In this document: piece after piece, positions 28,457 to 37,085 of the stretch
How the letters are laid out: each line of letters begins with the position of its first letter
Numbering within the stretch: the first letter of the stretch is position 1
Origin: Streptomyces sp. CG4
Lineage (GTDB): Bacteria > Actinomycetota > Actinomycetes > Streptomycetales > Streptomycetaceae
Direction of reading: 5' to 3'
Assembly: GCF_041080655.1 (NCBI RefSeq)
Contig: NZ_CP163525.1
Location: 3,844,001 to 3,908,000, forward strand
Length of the DNA: 64,000 nucleotides
Program-made: the position numbers and the translations under genes
The notes under the pieces: model-generated
What the model was told of the DNA's origin: nothing
What the model saw: the letters and a program-made list of their open reading frames with translations, nothing else
The model's database searches: none

Positions 28457-28639
28457 CCGTAACGACAAGTACCGCACTTTTGGCGCGTTCCGCCACCCGT
28501 CGCGAAGTGAACGAACGTTATCTCCAGCATCCCGCAACCGGCAGTTTTACGGTGCGCAGCGAGGGGGAAATCACATGATGGGACATGAGGGCACACGGGG
28601 GATCGAGCCGTCCTTCGGCGTGCCGACAGGAGGTCGGCC

Positions 28640-29491
28640 ATGAAGGTCACCGGGGTACTGCCGCTTTTCCTCCCGTTCTGCCGCCGGCTGTGGCCCGGCA
28701 GACTGACCGGACTGTCCGTTGCGCTACTCAAGGCGACCGCCCTCGAAGCCGCGATCCTGGCCGGCCACCTCCTGCTGTATCCGACCGGCCTCACCCAGGA
28801 GCGCCGCTCCCCCGCCCTGCCCGCCCAGGGCGGCACCGCCCAGCTACCGGTGCGGTCCGGCCCGCCGGTGGTGCTGCTGCACGGTTTCATCGACAACCGT
28901 TCGGTGTTCGTGTTACTCCGCCGCAACCTCGCCCAGCACGGCGGGCAGCGCGTCATATCGCTCAACTACTCCCCGCTGACGTGCGACATCCGCGCCGCCG
29001 CCGAGCTGCTCGGCCGGCACATCGAGGAGATCTGCGAGCGCACCGGCAGCGACCGGGTCGACATCGTGGGGCACAGCCTGGGCGGACTGATCGCCCGCTA
29101 CTACGTGCAGTGCCAGGGCGGTGATCTGCGGGTGCGCACACTGGTCACGCTGGGTACGCCGCACTCCGGGACCAGCGCGGCACCGCTGGCCAACGCCCAT
29201 CCGATCGTGCGCCAGATGCGGCCGGATTCGGAGGTGATCGAGGAGCTGGCCGGGTCCGCGCCCGGCTGTCGTACGCGGTTCGTCAGTTTCTGGAGCGATC
29301 TGGACGCCGTGATGGTGCCGCTGGAGACGGCCTGCCTGGAGCACGCCGATCTCGACGTGCAGAACGTGCGGGTGACCGGTATCGGGCATCTCGCCCTGCC
29401 CGTCCATCCCGCCGTCGCGGCCGGGATACGCGAGGCTCTCGACACCGCGCGCCCCGGGGACCGGATCGCCGGCGGCCTGACGGTGGCGTGA
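28640..29491 (+). CDS. alpha/beta-hydrolase, lipase class 2 type
   Basis: 283 residues. A hydrophobic N-terminal helix (VALLKATALEAAILAGHLLL) suggests export or anchoring. Motifs follow: PPVVLLHGFIDNRSVF (oxyanion hole), the nucleophile elbow DIVGHSLGGLIARYY, TLGTPHSGT, an acid region FWSDLDAVMVPLE and the catalytic His in GIGHLALPVHP. AGGAGG lies just upstream of the ATG. It resembles triacylglycerol lipases or phospholipase-like esterases. It is divergent from the B12-binding gene. Confidence 0.85.
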   Translation: MKVTGVLPLFLPFCRRLWPGRLTGLSVALLKATALEAAILAGHLLLYPTGLTQERRSPALPAQGGTAQLPVRSGPPVVLLHGFIDNRSVFVLLRRNLAQHGGQRVISLNYSPLTCDIRAAAELLGRHIEEICERTGSDRVDIVGHSLGGLIARYYVQCQGGDLRVRTLVTLGTPHSGTSAAPLANAHPIVRQMRPDSEVIEELAGSAPGCRTRFVSFWSDLDAVMVPLETACLEHADLDVQNVRVTGIGHLALPVHPAVAAGIREALDTARPGDRIAGGLTVA

Positions 29492-29693
29492 CGTACGGGT
29501 GAAACACAGTCGTCGCACGTCGAACGCCAATCGAACTCTCGGCCAAACTCGTGTCCGGCGCCCCCCGAAACACCGCCGAATGCCCGTTTCCCGCCAACGC
29601 GAAACCAGCTGAAGATTGTCGCGCCCAGGTACCGGCGGGTACAGTCACCGCACTGCTCTGGCAGCCCCTGTTGTCGAGGCGAAAGAGAAGTTG

Positions 29694-31256
29694 GTGAACG
29701 ACCGTCACCCGTCGGGGATCATGACGACCCCGGCCCGGGCTTCCGACGCCTCCGCCGCGCACTACGCGCCGTACGGAAGCCATGAAGCCCCCTACGGTGA
29801 CTTCACCACGTACGGCGACTACGGCACCACCGGTTTTCCGGACGGCACCGGCTCCTTCTCCACCGATCCGCTCTTCGGCAGCCTGCCCGGCCAGCAGAGC
29901 ACCGGCGCGTACGACACCACGCAGTGGCAGACCAGTCAGACCCCGCACTACGACCCGTACGCGGCCCACCACGCCGCCTACGGCACCGGCGCCCACGACA
30001 CCACCGCCTGGACGGTCCCCGCCCAGGCGACGGGCAACGACACCAGCGGCTGGGGGTCCCCCCTCTGGGAGAGGGACGCGACCGCGTGGCTGGAGCCCGA
30101 CCAGTCCGGTGTCGCCGAGCCGACTCAGCAGTGGGAGTGGGGCACCCAGACCTTCGAGACGGGCACGTACGACGCCACGCAGTGGAACTCCGGCGGCCAG
30201 ACCGTGCCCGCGCAGGCTGCCGAACCGTTCGACCAGCACGCCACCGGTGCCTTCGACCAGGTCGGCGACCCACAGGCCACCGGCGCCTTCGCGCACGTGC
30301 CGTACGAGCAGCCGGTGCCTTACGAGCAGCAGGTGCCGTTCGACGACCAGGCGCCGTACAGCGACGGGACGCCTTACGAGGGCGGTGTCTTCGGTGAACA
30401 GCCGTCCGGGGCCGACGAGTCGGCCGCCACGGGCCTGCTGCCCGCCGCGACCGATCTGCTGGACGACCAGGAAGAGGCCGCTCCGGCGCCGATGACCCGG
30501 GCCGGCTCACGCAGCGCCGCGCGTTCCCGCCGTCGTACGCCCGCCAAACGCTCCGCGCTGCTGACCGTCGCCGTGCCCTCGGTCTGTGTGATGGGGGTCG
30601 CCGGGATCGCCGCCGCCTCGGTCGGCGCCCTGACCGACGACTCCAAGGACGTCACCGCCTCCGCCTCGGACGCGCAAGCGGTCCAGCCGTCGGCCGCCAA
30701 CAGCAAGCTGGACTCCCAGCTCACGACCCTCTCCGCGGGCGCCGAGAACTTCGCCGGCCGGGCGAGCCGGACGCAGGAGCGGATCGACCTCAAGAACCAG
30801 CAGGCGCTGGAGAAGAAGAAGGCGGCCGCGGCGGCCGCGCTCAAGGAGCGGCTGCGCCCGAAGTTCGTGCTGCCGGTCACGCAGAAGGGGCTCAGCGCTT
30901 TCTTCGGCCAGGCGGGCGTGAACTGGATGTCCGTGCACACGGGCATCGACTTCCCGGTGTCGTACGGCACCACGGTGATGGCCGCGACCGACGGCGTCGT
31001 CTCCACCAAGTGGAACAGCGCCTACGGCAACATGTTGATAGTGACGGCGAAGGACGGCACGCAGACCTGGTACTGCCACCTGTCCAGCTACCGCGTCACC
31101 TCCGGTACGAGCGTCAAGGCCGGCGATCCGATCGCCTACTCCGGCAACTCCGGAAACTCCACCGGCCCGCACCTCCATTTCGAGGTACGTCCCGCGGGCG
31201 GGGCGGCCATAGACCCGCTGCCGTGGCTGAGAAGCCACGGACTCGATCCGACCTGA
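29694..31256 (+). CDS. membrane-anchored M23 (LytM) peptidase
   Basis: About 520 residues from GTG 29694. Residues 1-270 are a cytoplasmic, Tyr/Thr/Gly-rich repeat region with units such as TGAYDTTQW, TGAHDTTAW, TGTYDATQW and ATGAFDQV. A membrane helix (LLTVAVPSVCVMGVAGIA) comes next, then a short coiled coil (ERIDLKNQQALEKKKAAAAAA). The final 130 residues are a LytM domain with HTGIDFPVSYGT and GPHLHFEV, the zinc ligands and catalytic His. A terminator follows. It probably cleaves peptidoglycan cross-bridges or activates other hydrolases. The long intrinsically disordered inside tail is unusual. Confidence 0.88.
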   Translation: MNDRHPSGIMTTPARASDASAAHYAPYGSHEAPYGDFTTYGDYGTTGFPDGTGSFSTDPLFGSLPGQQSTGAYDTTQWQTSQTPHYDPYAAHHAAYGTGAHDTTAWTVPAQATGNDTSGWGSPLWERDATAWLEPDQSGVAEPTQQWEWGTQTFETGTYDATQWNSGGQTVPAQAAEPFDQHATGAFDQVGDPQATGAFAHVPYEQPVPYEQQVPFDDQAPYSDGTPYEGGVFGEQPSGADESAATGLLPAATDLLDDQEEAAPAPMTRAGSRSAARSRRRTPAKRSALLTVAVPSVCVMGVAGIAAASVGALTDDSKDVTASASDAQAVQPSAANSKLDSQLTTLSAGAENFAGRASRTQERIDLKNQQALEKKKAAAAAALKERLRPKFVLPVTQKGLSAFFGQAGVNWMSVHTGIDFPVSYGTTVMAATDGVVSTKWNSAYGNMLIVTAKDGTQTWYCHLSSYRVTSGTSVKAGDPIAYSGNSGNSTGPHLHFEVRPAGGAAIDPLPWLRSHGLDPT

Positions 31257-31265
31257 GTATTCAGC

Positions 31266-31290
31266 GGGCCCTCGCCGACGGCGAGGGCCC
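31266..31290. terminator. intrinsic terminator between the M23 gene and pcrA
   Basis: A perfect 11-bp stem (GGGCCCTCGCC with GGCGAGGGCCC) and a 3-base loop, followed by TT, lie between two convergent stops. Confidence 0.85.
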
Positions 31291-31296
31291 TTGAAG

Positions 31297-33789
31297 TTAC
31301 AGCTTCTCCACCGGCGCGTACCGCAGCAGCAGCCGCTTCGGCTTGGTGTCACCGAAGTCGATCGTCGCCTCCGCGTTCGCGCCCGTGCCCTTCACGGCGA
31401 CGACCGTGCCGAGTCCGAACTGGTCGTGGGTGACGCGGTCCCCGACGGCCAGCGCGACCACCGGCTTCTCCGCCGTGCGCCGCGTGGCGAACCCGGAGGC
31501 GCCCGATGCCGAGGAGCGCGAGCGGGACGAGGACAGCGAGGCCGCGATCCCGGAGGCCGGGCCGGAGGACACCGGCGCCGCCGCGCCCGTCCGCTTCCAC
31601 TCCACGTGGGCAGGCGGGATCTCCTCCAGGAAGCGGGACGGCGGGTTGTACGACGGCTGGCCCCAGGCGCTGCGCATCGCCGAGCGGGTGAGATAGAGCC
31701 GCTCCCGCGCGCGCGTGATGCCGACGTACGCCAGGCGCCGCTCCTCCTCCAGCTCCTTGGTCTGACCGAGGGCGCGCATGTGCGGGAAGACGCCGTCCTC
31801 CATGCCGGTCAGGAAGACGACCGGGAACTCCAGGCCCTTGGCCGTGTGCAGGGTCATCAGGGTGATGACGCCGGAGCCGTCCTCCTCCTCGTCGGGGATC
31901 TGGTCGGAGTCGGCGACCAGCGCCACCTGCTCCAGGAAGTCGGCGAGCGTGCCCGCCTCGCCTTCGCCGCGCTCCTGCTCGAACTCCAGGGCCACGGCGG
32001 CGAGTTCCTGGAGGTTCTCGATGCGGGTCTCGTCCTGCGGGTCGGTGGAGGCCTGCAACTCGGCCAGATAGCCGGTGCGTTCGAGTATGGCCTCGAGGAC
32101 GGTCGTCGGTCCGGCGCCGGACTCGACGATCGTACGGAGGTCCTCCATCAGCGTGTTGAACCGCTTGACCGCGTTGGTGGAGCGCGCCGCCATGCCGTAC
32201 GCCTCGTCCACGCGCTTGAGCGCCTGCGGGAAGCTGATCTTCTCGCGCTGGGAGAGGGCGTCGATCATCGCCTCGGCGCGCTCGCCGATGCCCCGCTTGG
32301 GCACGTTGAGGATGCGGCGCAGCGGCACCGAGTCCTCGGGGTTGGCGAGGACGCGCAGGTAGGCGAGGACGTCGCGGACCTCCTTGCGCTCGTAGAAGCG
32401 GACACCGCCGACGACCTTGTAGGGCAGGCCGACGCGGATGAAGATCTCTTCGAAGACACGGGACTGGGCGTTGGTGCGGTAGAAGACCGCGACATCGCCG
32501 GCCTTGGCCTCGCCCGCGTCGACCAGGCGGTCTATCTCGTCGGCGACGAACTGGGCCTCGTCGTGCTCGGTGTCGGCGACGTATCCGGTGATCCGCGCGC
32601 CCTGGCCGGCGTTGGTCCACAGGTTCTTCGGGCGGCGGGACTCGTTGCGCTCGATGACCGCGTTGGCGGCGGACAGGATGGTCTGCGTGGAGCGGTAGTT
32701 CTGCTCCAGCAGGATCGTCGTCGCGTCCGGGTAGTCCTCCTCGAACTGGAGGATGTTGCGGATCGTCGCGCCTCGGAAGGCGTAGATCGACTGGTCCGCG
32801 TCGCCCACGACGCACAGTTCGGCGGGCGGGATGTCGTACTCGCCAGGCGGTACGTCCACGTCCTCGGCGGCCCGCTCGCCGGTGCCGACCAGCTCGCGGA
32901 CCAGGGCGTACTGGGCGTGGTTGGTGTCCTGGTACTCGTCGACCAGGACGTGCCGGAAGCGGCGGCGGTAGTGCTCGGCGACGTCCGGGAAGGCGCGCAG
33001 CAGGTTCACCGTCGTCATGATCAGGTCGTCGAAGTCGAGTGCGTTGGCCTCGCGCAGCCGCGACTGGTAGAGCGCGTAGGCCTGGGCGAGGGTCTTCTCG
33101 AAGCCGTCGGCGGCCTGGGCGGCGAAGTCCTCCTCGTCGATCAGCTCGTTCTTCAGGTTGCTGATCTTCGCGCTGAACGACTTCGGCGGGAAGCGCTTGG
33201 GGTCGAGGTCCAGATCGCGGCAGACCAGGGCCATCAGCCGCTTGCTGTCGGCGGCGTCGTAGATCGAGAACGACGAGGTGAAGCCGAGCTTCTTGCTCTC
33301 CCGGCGCAGGATGCGCACGCACGCGCTGTGGAAGGTCATCACCCACATCGCGTTCGCGCGCGGGCCGACGAGGTGCTCGACGCGCTCCTTCATCTCGCCC
33401 GCGGCCTTGTTGGTGAAGGTGATCGCGAGGATCTGGCCCGGGTGCACATTCCGCTCGGCGAGCAGGTGGGCGATGCGGTGGGTGAGCACACGGGTCTTGC
33501 CGGAGCCGGCGCCGGCGACGATGAGCAGCGGGGAACCGGCGTGCACGACCGCGGCGCGCTGGTTGTCGTTCAGCCCCGCCAGGAGGGCCGCCGGGTCGAT
33601 CGCGGGGCGGGGGGCGCCGTCGCGGTAGTAGGCGTCCCGGTCCGGCGGCACGTCGAACTTCCCGCCGAACAGATCGTCCGGAAGCGACTCCGGAGCGTGA
33701 TCGTCCTCGGGCGGCGGCGGGGTCTCCTCCTCGCGCCCGCGAGGGGTCTGGAGGTCCGCCAGGAAGCTGTCGTCAAAGAGGCTGCTCAT
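31297..33789 (-). CDS. pcrA: ATP-dependent DNA helicase PcrA/UvrD
   Basis: 830 residues of superfamily 1A helicase. The Q motif LNDNQRAAV, Walker A VAGAGSGKTRVLTHR, Ia TFTNKAAGEMKERV, II VDEYQDTNHAQY, GDADQSIYAFRGA, IV LEQNYRST, V VITLMTLHTAKGLEF and VI VGITRARERLYL are all present. A C-terminal Tudor-like domain (VGDRVTHDQFGLGTVVAVKG) and an acidic N-terminal extension frame the core. It unwinds 3'-5' in repair and replication restart. It is divergent from the NlpC/P60 gene behind the riboswitch. Confidence 0.97.
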   Translation of the reverse strand: MSSLFDDSFLADLQTPRGREEETPPPPEDDHAPESLPDDLFGGKFDVPPDRDAYYRDGAPRPAIDPAALLAGLNDNQRAAVVHAGSPLLIVAGAGSGKTRVLTHRIAHLLAERNVHPGQILAITFTNKAAGEMKERVEHLVGPRANAMWVMTFHSACVRILRRESKKLGFTSSFSIYDAADSKRLMALVCRDLDLDPKRFPPKSFSAKISNLKNELIDEEDFAAQAADGFEKTLAQAYALYQSRLREANALDFDDLIMTTVNLLRAFPDVAEHYRRRFRHVLVDEYQDTNHAQYALVRELVGTGERAAEDVDVPPGEYDIPPAELCVVGDADQSIYAFRGATIRNILQFEEDYPDATTILLEQNYRSTQTILSAANAVIERNESRRPKNLWTNAGQGARITGYVADTEHDEAQFVADEIDRLVDAGEAKAGDVAVFYRTNAQSRVFEEIFIRVGLPYKVVGGVRFYERKEVRDVLAYLRVLANPEDSVPLRRILNVPKRGIGERAEAMIDALSQREKISFPQALKRVDEAYGMAARSTNAVKRFNTLMEDLRTIVESGAGPTTVLEAILERTGYLAELQASTDPQDETRIENLQELAAVALEFEQERGEGEAGTLADFLEQVALVADSDQIPDEEEDGSGVITLMTLHTAKGLEFPVVFLTGMEDGVFPHMRALGQTKELEEERRLAYVGITRARERLYLTRSAMRSAWGQPSYNPPSRFLEEIPPAHVEWKRTGAAAPVSSGPASGIAASLSSSRSRSSASGASGFATRRTAEKPVVALAVGDRVTHDQFGLGTVVAVKGTGANAEATIDFGDTKPKRLLLRYAPVEKL

Positions 33790-33977
33790 CGCTCTCCGAG
33801 TCTAGGGCGCCCCACCGACAACCGTTCGCCGTCCCCGGAACATGGCCGGTTCGAGCGAGAGCCGGTCTTCACCGCCGAGGGACCCATCACCCACTCACGC
33901 TGCGGAACCGTCCGATGACACAGCCGTGAAACCGCCCTCAGGTCACGAAAATGTATCGGACATATCGCGCACCAACC

Positions 33978-34007
33978 TTCACAGGAGTCACACGAGTTGG
34001 CTAGCGT
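33978..34007 (+). promoter_or_regulatory. promoter of the riboswitch-controlled NlpC/P60 gene
   Basis: TTCACA (33978-33983) is followed by 18 bp and TAGCGT (34002-34007), a good fit to a Streptomyces housekeeping promoter with the start near 34014. Two TCACA copies (33979 and 33988) overlap the -35 box and are candidate activator or MtrA-type sites. The remaining 33790-33977 stretch toward pcrA holds no gene. Confidence 0.6.
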
Positions 34008-34009
34008 GC

Positions 34010-34205
34010 GGTCGGGCCGTACGACCCCTACCGGCGAACCCCGCCGGGCCGCGCGGCCTCCGCCGAGTCCGGCGTGCCCGCGTGGCGCCCGGAGCCGGGG
34101 ACCCACCGATCCCGGGGTGAATCGGCCGACTCCCGCCCGGGACGACGCCGTAGGGCAACCCTTCCGAACCGCCGCCCGAACCCGACAGCTAACCCGGTAG
34201 GCGGT
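34010..34205 (+). ncRNA. c-di-AMP riboswitch (ydaO-yuaA leader)
   Basis: The conserved blocks of the Streptomyces rpfA-type ydaO leader are visible in order: GGCGAACCCCGCC near 34040, CGGGGACCCACCG near 34098, CGGGGTGAATCGG near 34116, GTAGGGCAACCCTTCCGAAC near 34151 and CGACAGCTAACCCGGTAGGC near 34180. The CCCTTCC at 34159-34165 can pair with the downstream ribosome site GGAAGGAG at 34211-34218, which offers a direct switching route. It fits known c-di-AMP control of cell-wall hydrolases in Streptomyces. Confidence 0.85.
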
Positions 34206-34227
34206 CCATTGGAAGGAGTCGCCTCCC

Positions 34228-35427
34228 TTGGCGTCGCATCGCAAGCCGCGCCCCGGCGGGACCATCGGCGCGGGCTTCCGCACCCCCGCTCTCGCCACCG
34301 CCGCCCTCACCTCCATGGCCGTGCTCTCGCAGAGCGCCGAGGCCGCCCCGGGAACCGATCACGCCAAGCCGAGCCTGGAGGAGGTCGAGAAGAAGGTCGA
34401 TGACCTCTACCGCCAGGCCGAGTCGGCGACCGAAAAGTACGACGCGGCCAAGGAACGCACCGGCAAACAGCGGGGACGCGTCGACTCGCTCCGCAACGAC
34501 GTCGCCCGGCGCACCGAGCGCCTCAACAAGGCCCGCGAGGAGCTGGGCTCCTTCGCCGCGGCCCAGTACCGCTCCGGCGTGGCCGCTCCTCCCACGGCCA
34601 CGTTCCTGCTCGCGAACAACCCGCAGGACTACTTCGACCAGAGCCAGTTGATGAACCGGCTGACCACGCGGGAGAAGAGCGCGGTCGACGCCTACATCGG
34701 CGAGCAGGCCTCGACCATGAAGATGCGGCGGGAGGCCGCGCAGAGCCTGCAGACCCTCACGGACTCGCAGCACGACCTGCAGACCGCCAAGACCACCGTC
34801 CAGAAGAAACTCGCCTCCGCGCGCGAGCTGCTGTCGCAGCTGACGGCCCAGGAGAAGGCGCGGCTGGCCGAGATCGAGCGGCAGAAGCAGGAGGAGGCGG
34901 CGCGCAAGGCGGCCGAGCTGGCGAAGCAGCAGGCCGATCAGCAGGCCGGCTCGTCGTCGTCCTCGTCCACGGGATCCGGCTCCAGTTCTGGTTCTGGGTC
35001 CGGTTCCGGTTCTGGGTCCGGTTCGACGGGTTCCGGCTCCGGCGGCTCCTCGACGTCCGGCTCGTACGACACGAAGGCGGAGAAGGCGATCGCCTTCGCC
35101 CGTTCGCAGATAGGCAAGCCGTATGTGTGGGGCGCCACCGGGCCGGGCTCCTACGACTGCTCGGGCCTGACCCAGGCCGCCTGGAGAGCCGCCGGCGTCT
35201 CGCTTCCGCGCACCACGTACGACCAGGTCAACGCGGGCACCACGGTCTCCCTGGCGAATGCGCGGCCGGGTGACCTGGTCTTCTTCTACGACGACATCAG
35301 CCACGTCGGCGTCTACATAGGCAACGGCATGATGATCCACGCCCCGAAGCCGGGCGCGTACGTCCGCGAGGAGTCGATCTACTACGGCGGCGAATCGATC
35401 ATCCACAGCGTGGTCCGACCGGGCTGA
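34228..35427 (+). CDS. NlpC/P60 peptidoglycan endopeptidase
   Basis: 399 residues from TTG 34228, nine bases after GGAAGGAG and just past the riboswitch. A signal sequence (GFRTPALATAALTSMAVL, then SAEAA) leads to a long coiled coil (about 50-240; EKKVDDLYRQAESATEKYDA) and a Ser/Gly linker (GSGSSSGSGSGSGSGS) from short tandem repeats. The C-terminal NlpC/P60 domain has the catalytic Cys in YDCSGLTQAAW, and the His residues in ISHVGVYIG and MMIHAPKPG. It cleaves peptide stems outside the cell and is paralogous to the gene at 37281-38345. Confidence 0.93.
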   Translation: MASHRKPRPGGTIGAGFRTPALATAALTSMAVLSQSAEAAPGTDHAKPSLEEVEKKVDDLYRQAESATEKYDAAKERTGKQRGRVDSLRNDVARRTERLNKAREELGSFAAAQYRSGVAAPPTATFLLANNPQDYFDQSQLMNRLTTREKSAVDAYIGEQASTMKMRREAAQSLQTLTDSQHDLQTAKTTVQKKLASARELLSQLTAQEKARLAEIERQKQEEAARKAAELAKQQADQQAGSSSSSSTGSGSSSGSGSGSGSGSGSTGSGSGGSSTSGSYDTKAEKAIAFARSQIGKPYVWGATGPGSYDCSGLTQAAWRAAGVSLPRTTYDQVNAGTTVSLANARPGDLVFFYDDISHVGVYIGNGMMIHAPKPGAYVREESIYYGGESIIHSVVRPG

Positions 35428-35465
35428 TCGCCGCCGGGCCGGGGTACGCCCCGGCCTTCCGCGCT

Positions 35466-35745
35466 CCACGCGCGCGTGCCGCGTCTTTTGAACGCCCACG
35501 CGCGCGTGCCGGCGTCTTTGCCGCCCACGCGTGGGCAGCGGGTTCTTGCGCCCCATGCGCGTGTGGGGGCGTCGTGCTCCCCACGCGCGCCTGGCCCCCT
35601 TTTGCCACCCACCGCGCCTTGCGGTCTTTTGCTCCCGTCGTGCCTGGCGGCGTTCTTGCGGCTCACGCGCGCGTACCGACGTTTTCGCTGTCCACGTTTT
35701 CGCTGTCCACGTTTTCGCTGTCCACGCACGCGTGCCCTTCCCGGG
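35466..35745. repeat. degenerate tandem array of ~28-bp units with exact 15-bp core repeats
   Basis: About ten imperfect units begin CCACGCGCGCGTGC and continue to a G/T-rich end such as GGCGTCTTTTG, with a period near 28-30 bp. The array ends in three exact copies of GTTTTCGCTGTCCAC at 35681-35725. It fills the interval from the NlpC/P60 stop to the transporter remnant. No credible gene is present on either strand here. Confidence 0.7.
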
Positions 35746-35862
35746 CAGGGATCGCGTGGCTTCCGGCATCGGGCGCATGCCCGGCATCTCGGGTCTGCGT
35801 GCGGGGGTGGGTGGACCGGCTTCCCGCGGCCGGGGCCGCCGTGAGCAGTGTTCCTGTGTTGT

Positions 35863-36422
35863 GTGACCACACAGGGGCTGGCCGTGCTGGCGGCCACGCT
35901 GGCCGCGGCCGAGCGCACGGTGTGGCTCGCGCACACGGCGCTGGTGCTGTGCCGGCTGGGCCTGGTGCTCTACGGCTTCGCGCTGGCGCACTTCGACGTG
36001 CGGCAGGTGCTGGAGGGGACGGGCGACCACTGGATACCGGGCGGGGCGCTCGCCATCTCGGCGCTGACCGGGGGGCGAGACTGCTCATCGCCGGGGACGA
36101 TGCGGGCCTGTATCTGTGGGACGACGACGATCGCGGTGTGCTGCGCGCCGTGACGGTCCTGCTGCTCGTGCTGGATCTGGCCTGGTGTCCGGTACTGCCG
36201 GCCGCCGAGGCGGCGCGGCCCCGGCTCGGCCACGACGAGCGGCGGTGGTCGACGGTGTTCCCGATGGGAATGACGGCGGCGGCACTGTCGGTCGCGACCG
36301 CCGTCGGTGTCCCGTGGCTCAGCCGGCCGGGACAGGTGCTGTTGTGGGCGGCCGTGGTGGTGTGGCTCGTGCTCGCCGCCGATGCGGTGCGCGCGGCCCG
36401 CGCCGGCGGCGGGGTCGGATGA
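35863..36422 (+). pseudogene. remnant of a TDT/SLAC1-type (tellurite/C4-dicarboxylate) transporter
   Basis: Two frames together read as the C-terminal half of this transporter family. Frame one gives LAVLAATLAAAERTVWLAHT to GDHWIPGGALAISALTG. After a six-G run at about 36069-36074 the second frame continues ARLLIAGDDAGLYLWDDDD to VFPMGMTAAALSVATAVG and a final membrane helix. The family is about 330 residues with ten helices; the N-terminal half is absent and the reading frame is broken by an indel, so the gene is dead unless the indel is a sequencing error. The truncation point abuts the tandem array. Confidence 0.65.
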
Positions 36423-36423
36423 C

Positions 36424-36463
36424 CGTCAGGTCCACAGCACGGCCGTCAGGTCCACAGCACGGC
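36424..36463. repeat. 20-bp tandem duplication at the 3' end of a membrane-protein gene
   Basis: CGTCAGGTCCACAGCACGGC occurs twice back to back. The second copy contains the last codons and stop (at 36446) of the minus-strand gene. The first copy is an extra duplicate joining the transporter remnant. Confidence 0.8.
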
Positions 36464-36799
36464 GATGAAGATGTTCGCCATGGTCAGCAGGCCGACCGCG
36501 CCGAACGCGCCCTTTTCGATCTTCTCCTCGTCGCGCTTCACGTAGACCAGCCCGAGGATCACGATCAGCAGCGCCAGCTTGGCGCCGATCTTGATGGCGT
36601 TGACGTGGTGGTGGTCGGCCTGGTTGAGCCCGACCAGGATCACGCCGGTGACCAGCATGGTCACCGCGCCGTGCAGCATCCCGGGCACGAACCGGGCCGT
36701 GCCCTGGCCCATCGCCTTCATCTGAGTGAGGAAACCGCCGAGCAGCGCGGCGATACCGATGATGTGCAGGCCGACGAAGAGATGGATGAGTACGTCCAT
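36446..36799 (-). CDS. small four-helix integral membrane protein
   Basis: 117 residues from ATG 36799. Four hydrophobic segments are visible: LIHLFVGLHIIGIAALLGGF, MLHGAVTMLVTGVILVGL, LALLIVILGLVYV and FGAVGLLTMANIFIAVLW. A basic loop (KRDEEKIEKG) and the His-rich NQADHHHVN segment lie between helices. The size and pattern match a widespread actinobacterial membrane family of unknown function. Its last codons are duplicated in tandem downstream. Confidence 0.75.
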   Translation of the reverse strand: MDVLIHLFVGLHIIGIAALLGGFLTQMKAMGQGTARFVPGMLHGAVTMLVTGVILVGLNQADHHHVNAIKIGAKLALLIVILGLVYVKRDEEKIEKGAFGAVGLLTMANIFIAVLWT

Positions 36800-37002
36800 G
36801 AGGCCGGAGCCTAACCATGGGCACAGGGGCCTTGTGTCACCGGGCCCGGCCGCAGCCTGACGATCTTGTGGTGGAGGCCTTTCATCGGGCTCGCTCCGGT
36901 CTTGCATTTATGCGCCCCATAGCACCCCGCACCTCCCGCCCGTCCCGCTTTCCGCGGTTCGGTCACCACGCTGCGTGAAGGCGACGACTCCAGAACGGGC
37001 TC

Positions 37003-37022
37003 GCGGTCACATGCGGTCACAT
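37003..37022 (+). promoter_or_regulatory. tandem 10-bp direct repeat GCGGTCACAT
   Basis: Two adjacent copies of GCGGTCACAT lie about 58 bp upstream of a TAGCGT -10 box (37080-37085). Ten-bp-spaced GTCACA direct repeats resemble described MtrA sites in actinobacteria, so activator binding is plausible. Confidence 0.4.
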
Positions 37023-37055
37023 CTCGTTCTGTCGGGGCCAGTTCCGTACACCCCG

Positions 37056-37085
37056 TTACCTGCTCGTCACAGACAGGCCTAGCGT
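37056..37085 (+). promoter_or_regulatory. promoter of the second NlpC/P60 gene
   Basis: TTACCT, 18 bp, TAGCGT, matching the spacing seen at the first hydrolase. It implies a leader of about 190 nt before the start at 37281. That leader has GC-rich dyads but none of the ydaO landmarks. The rest of 36800-37280 holds no gene. Confidence 0.45.

Noticed and set aside
35466..35745. CRISPR-like array
   Set aside because: Units are directly adjoining and degenerate with no unique spacers, and there are no cas genes.
35382..35936. Minus-strand repeat-coding frame across the tandem array
   Set aside because: Its periodic Arg/Gly/Trp product only mirrors the DNA repeats; no ribosome site or family match supports translation.
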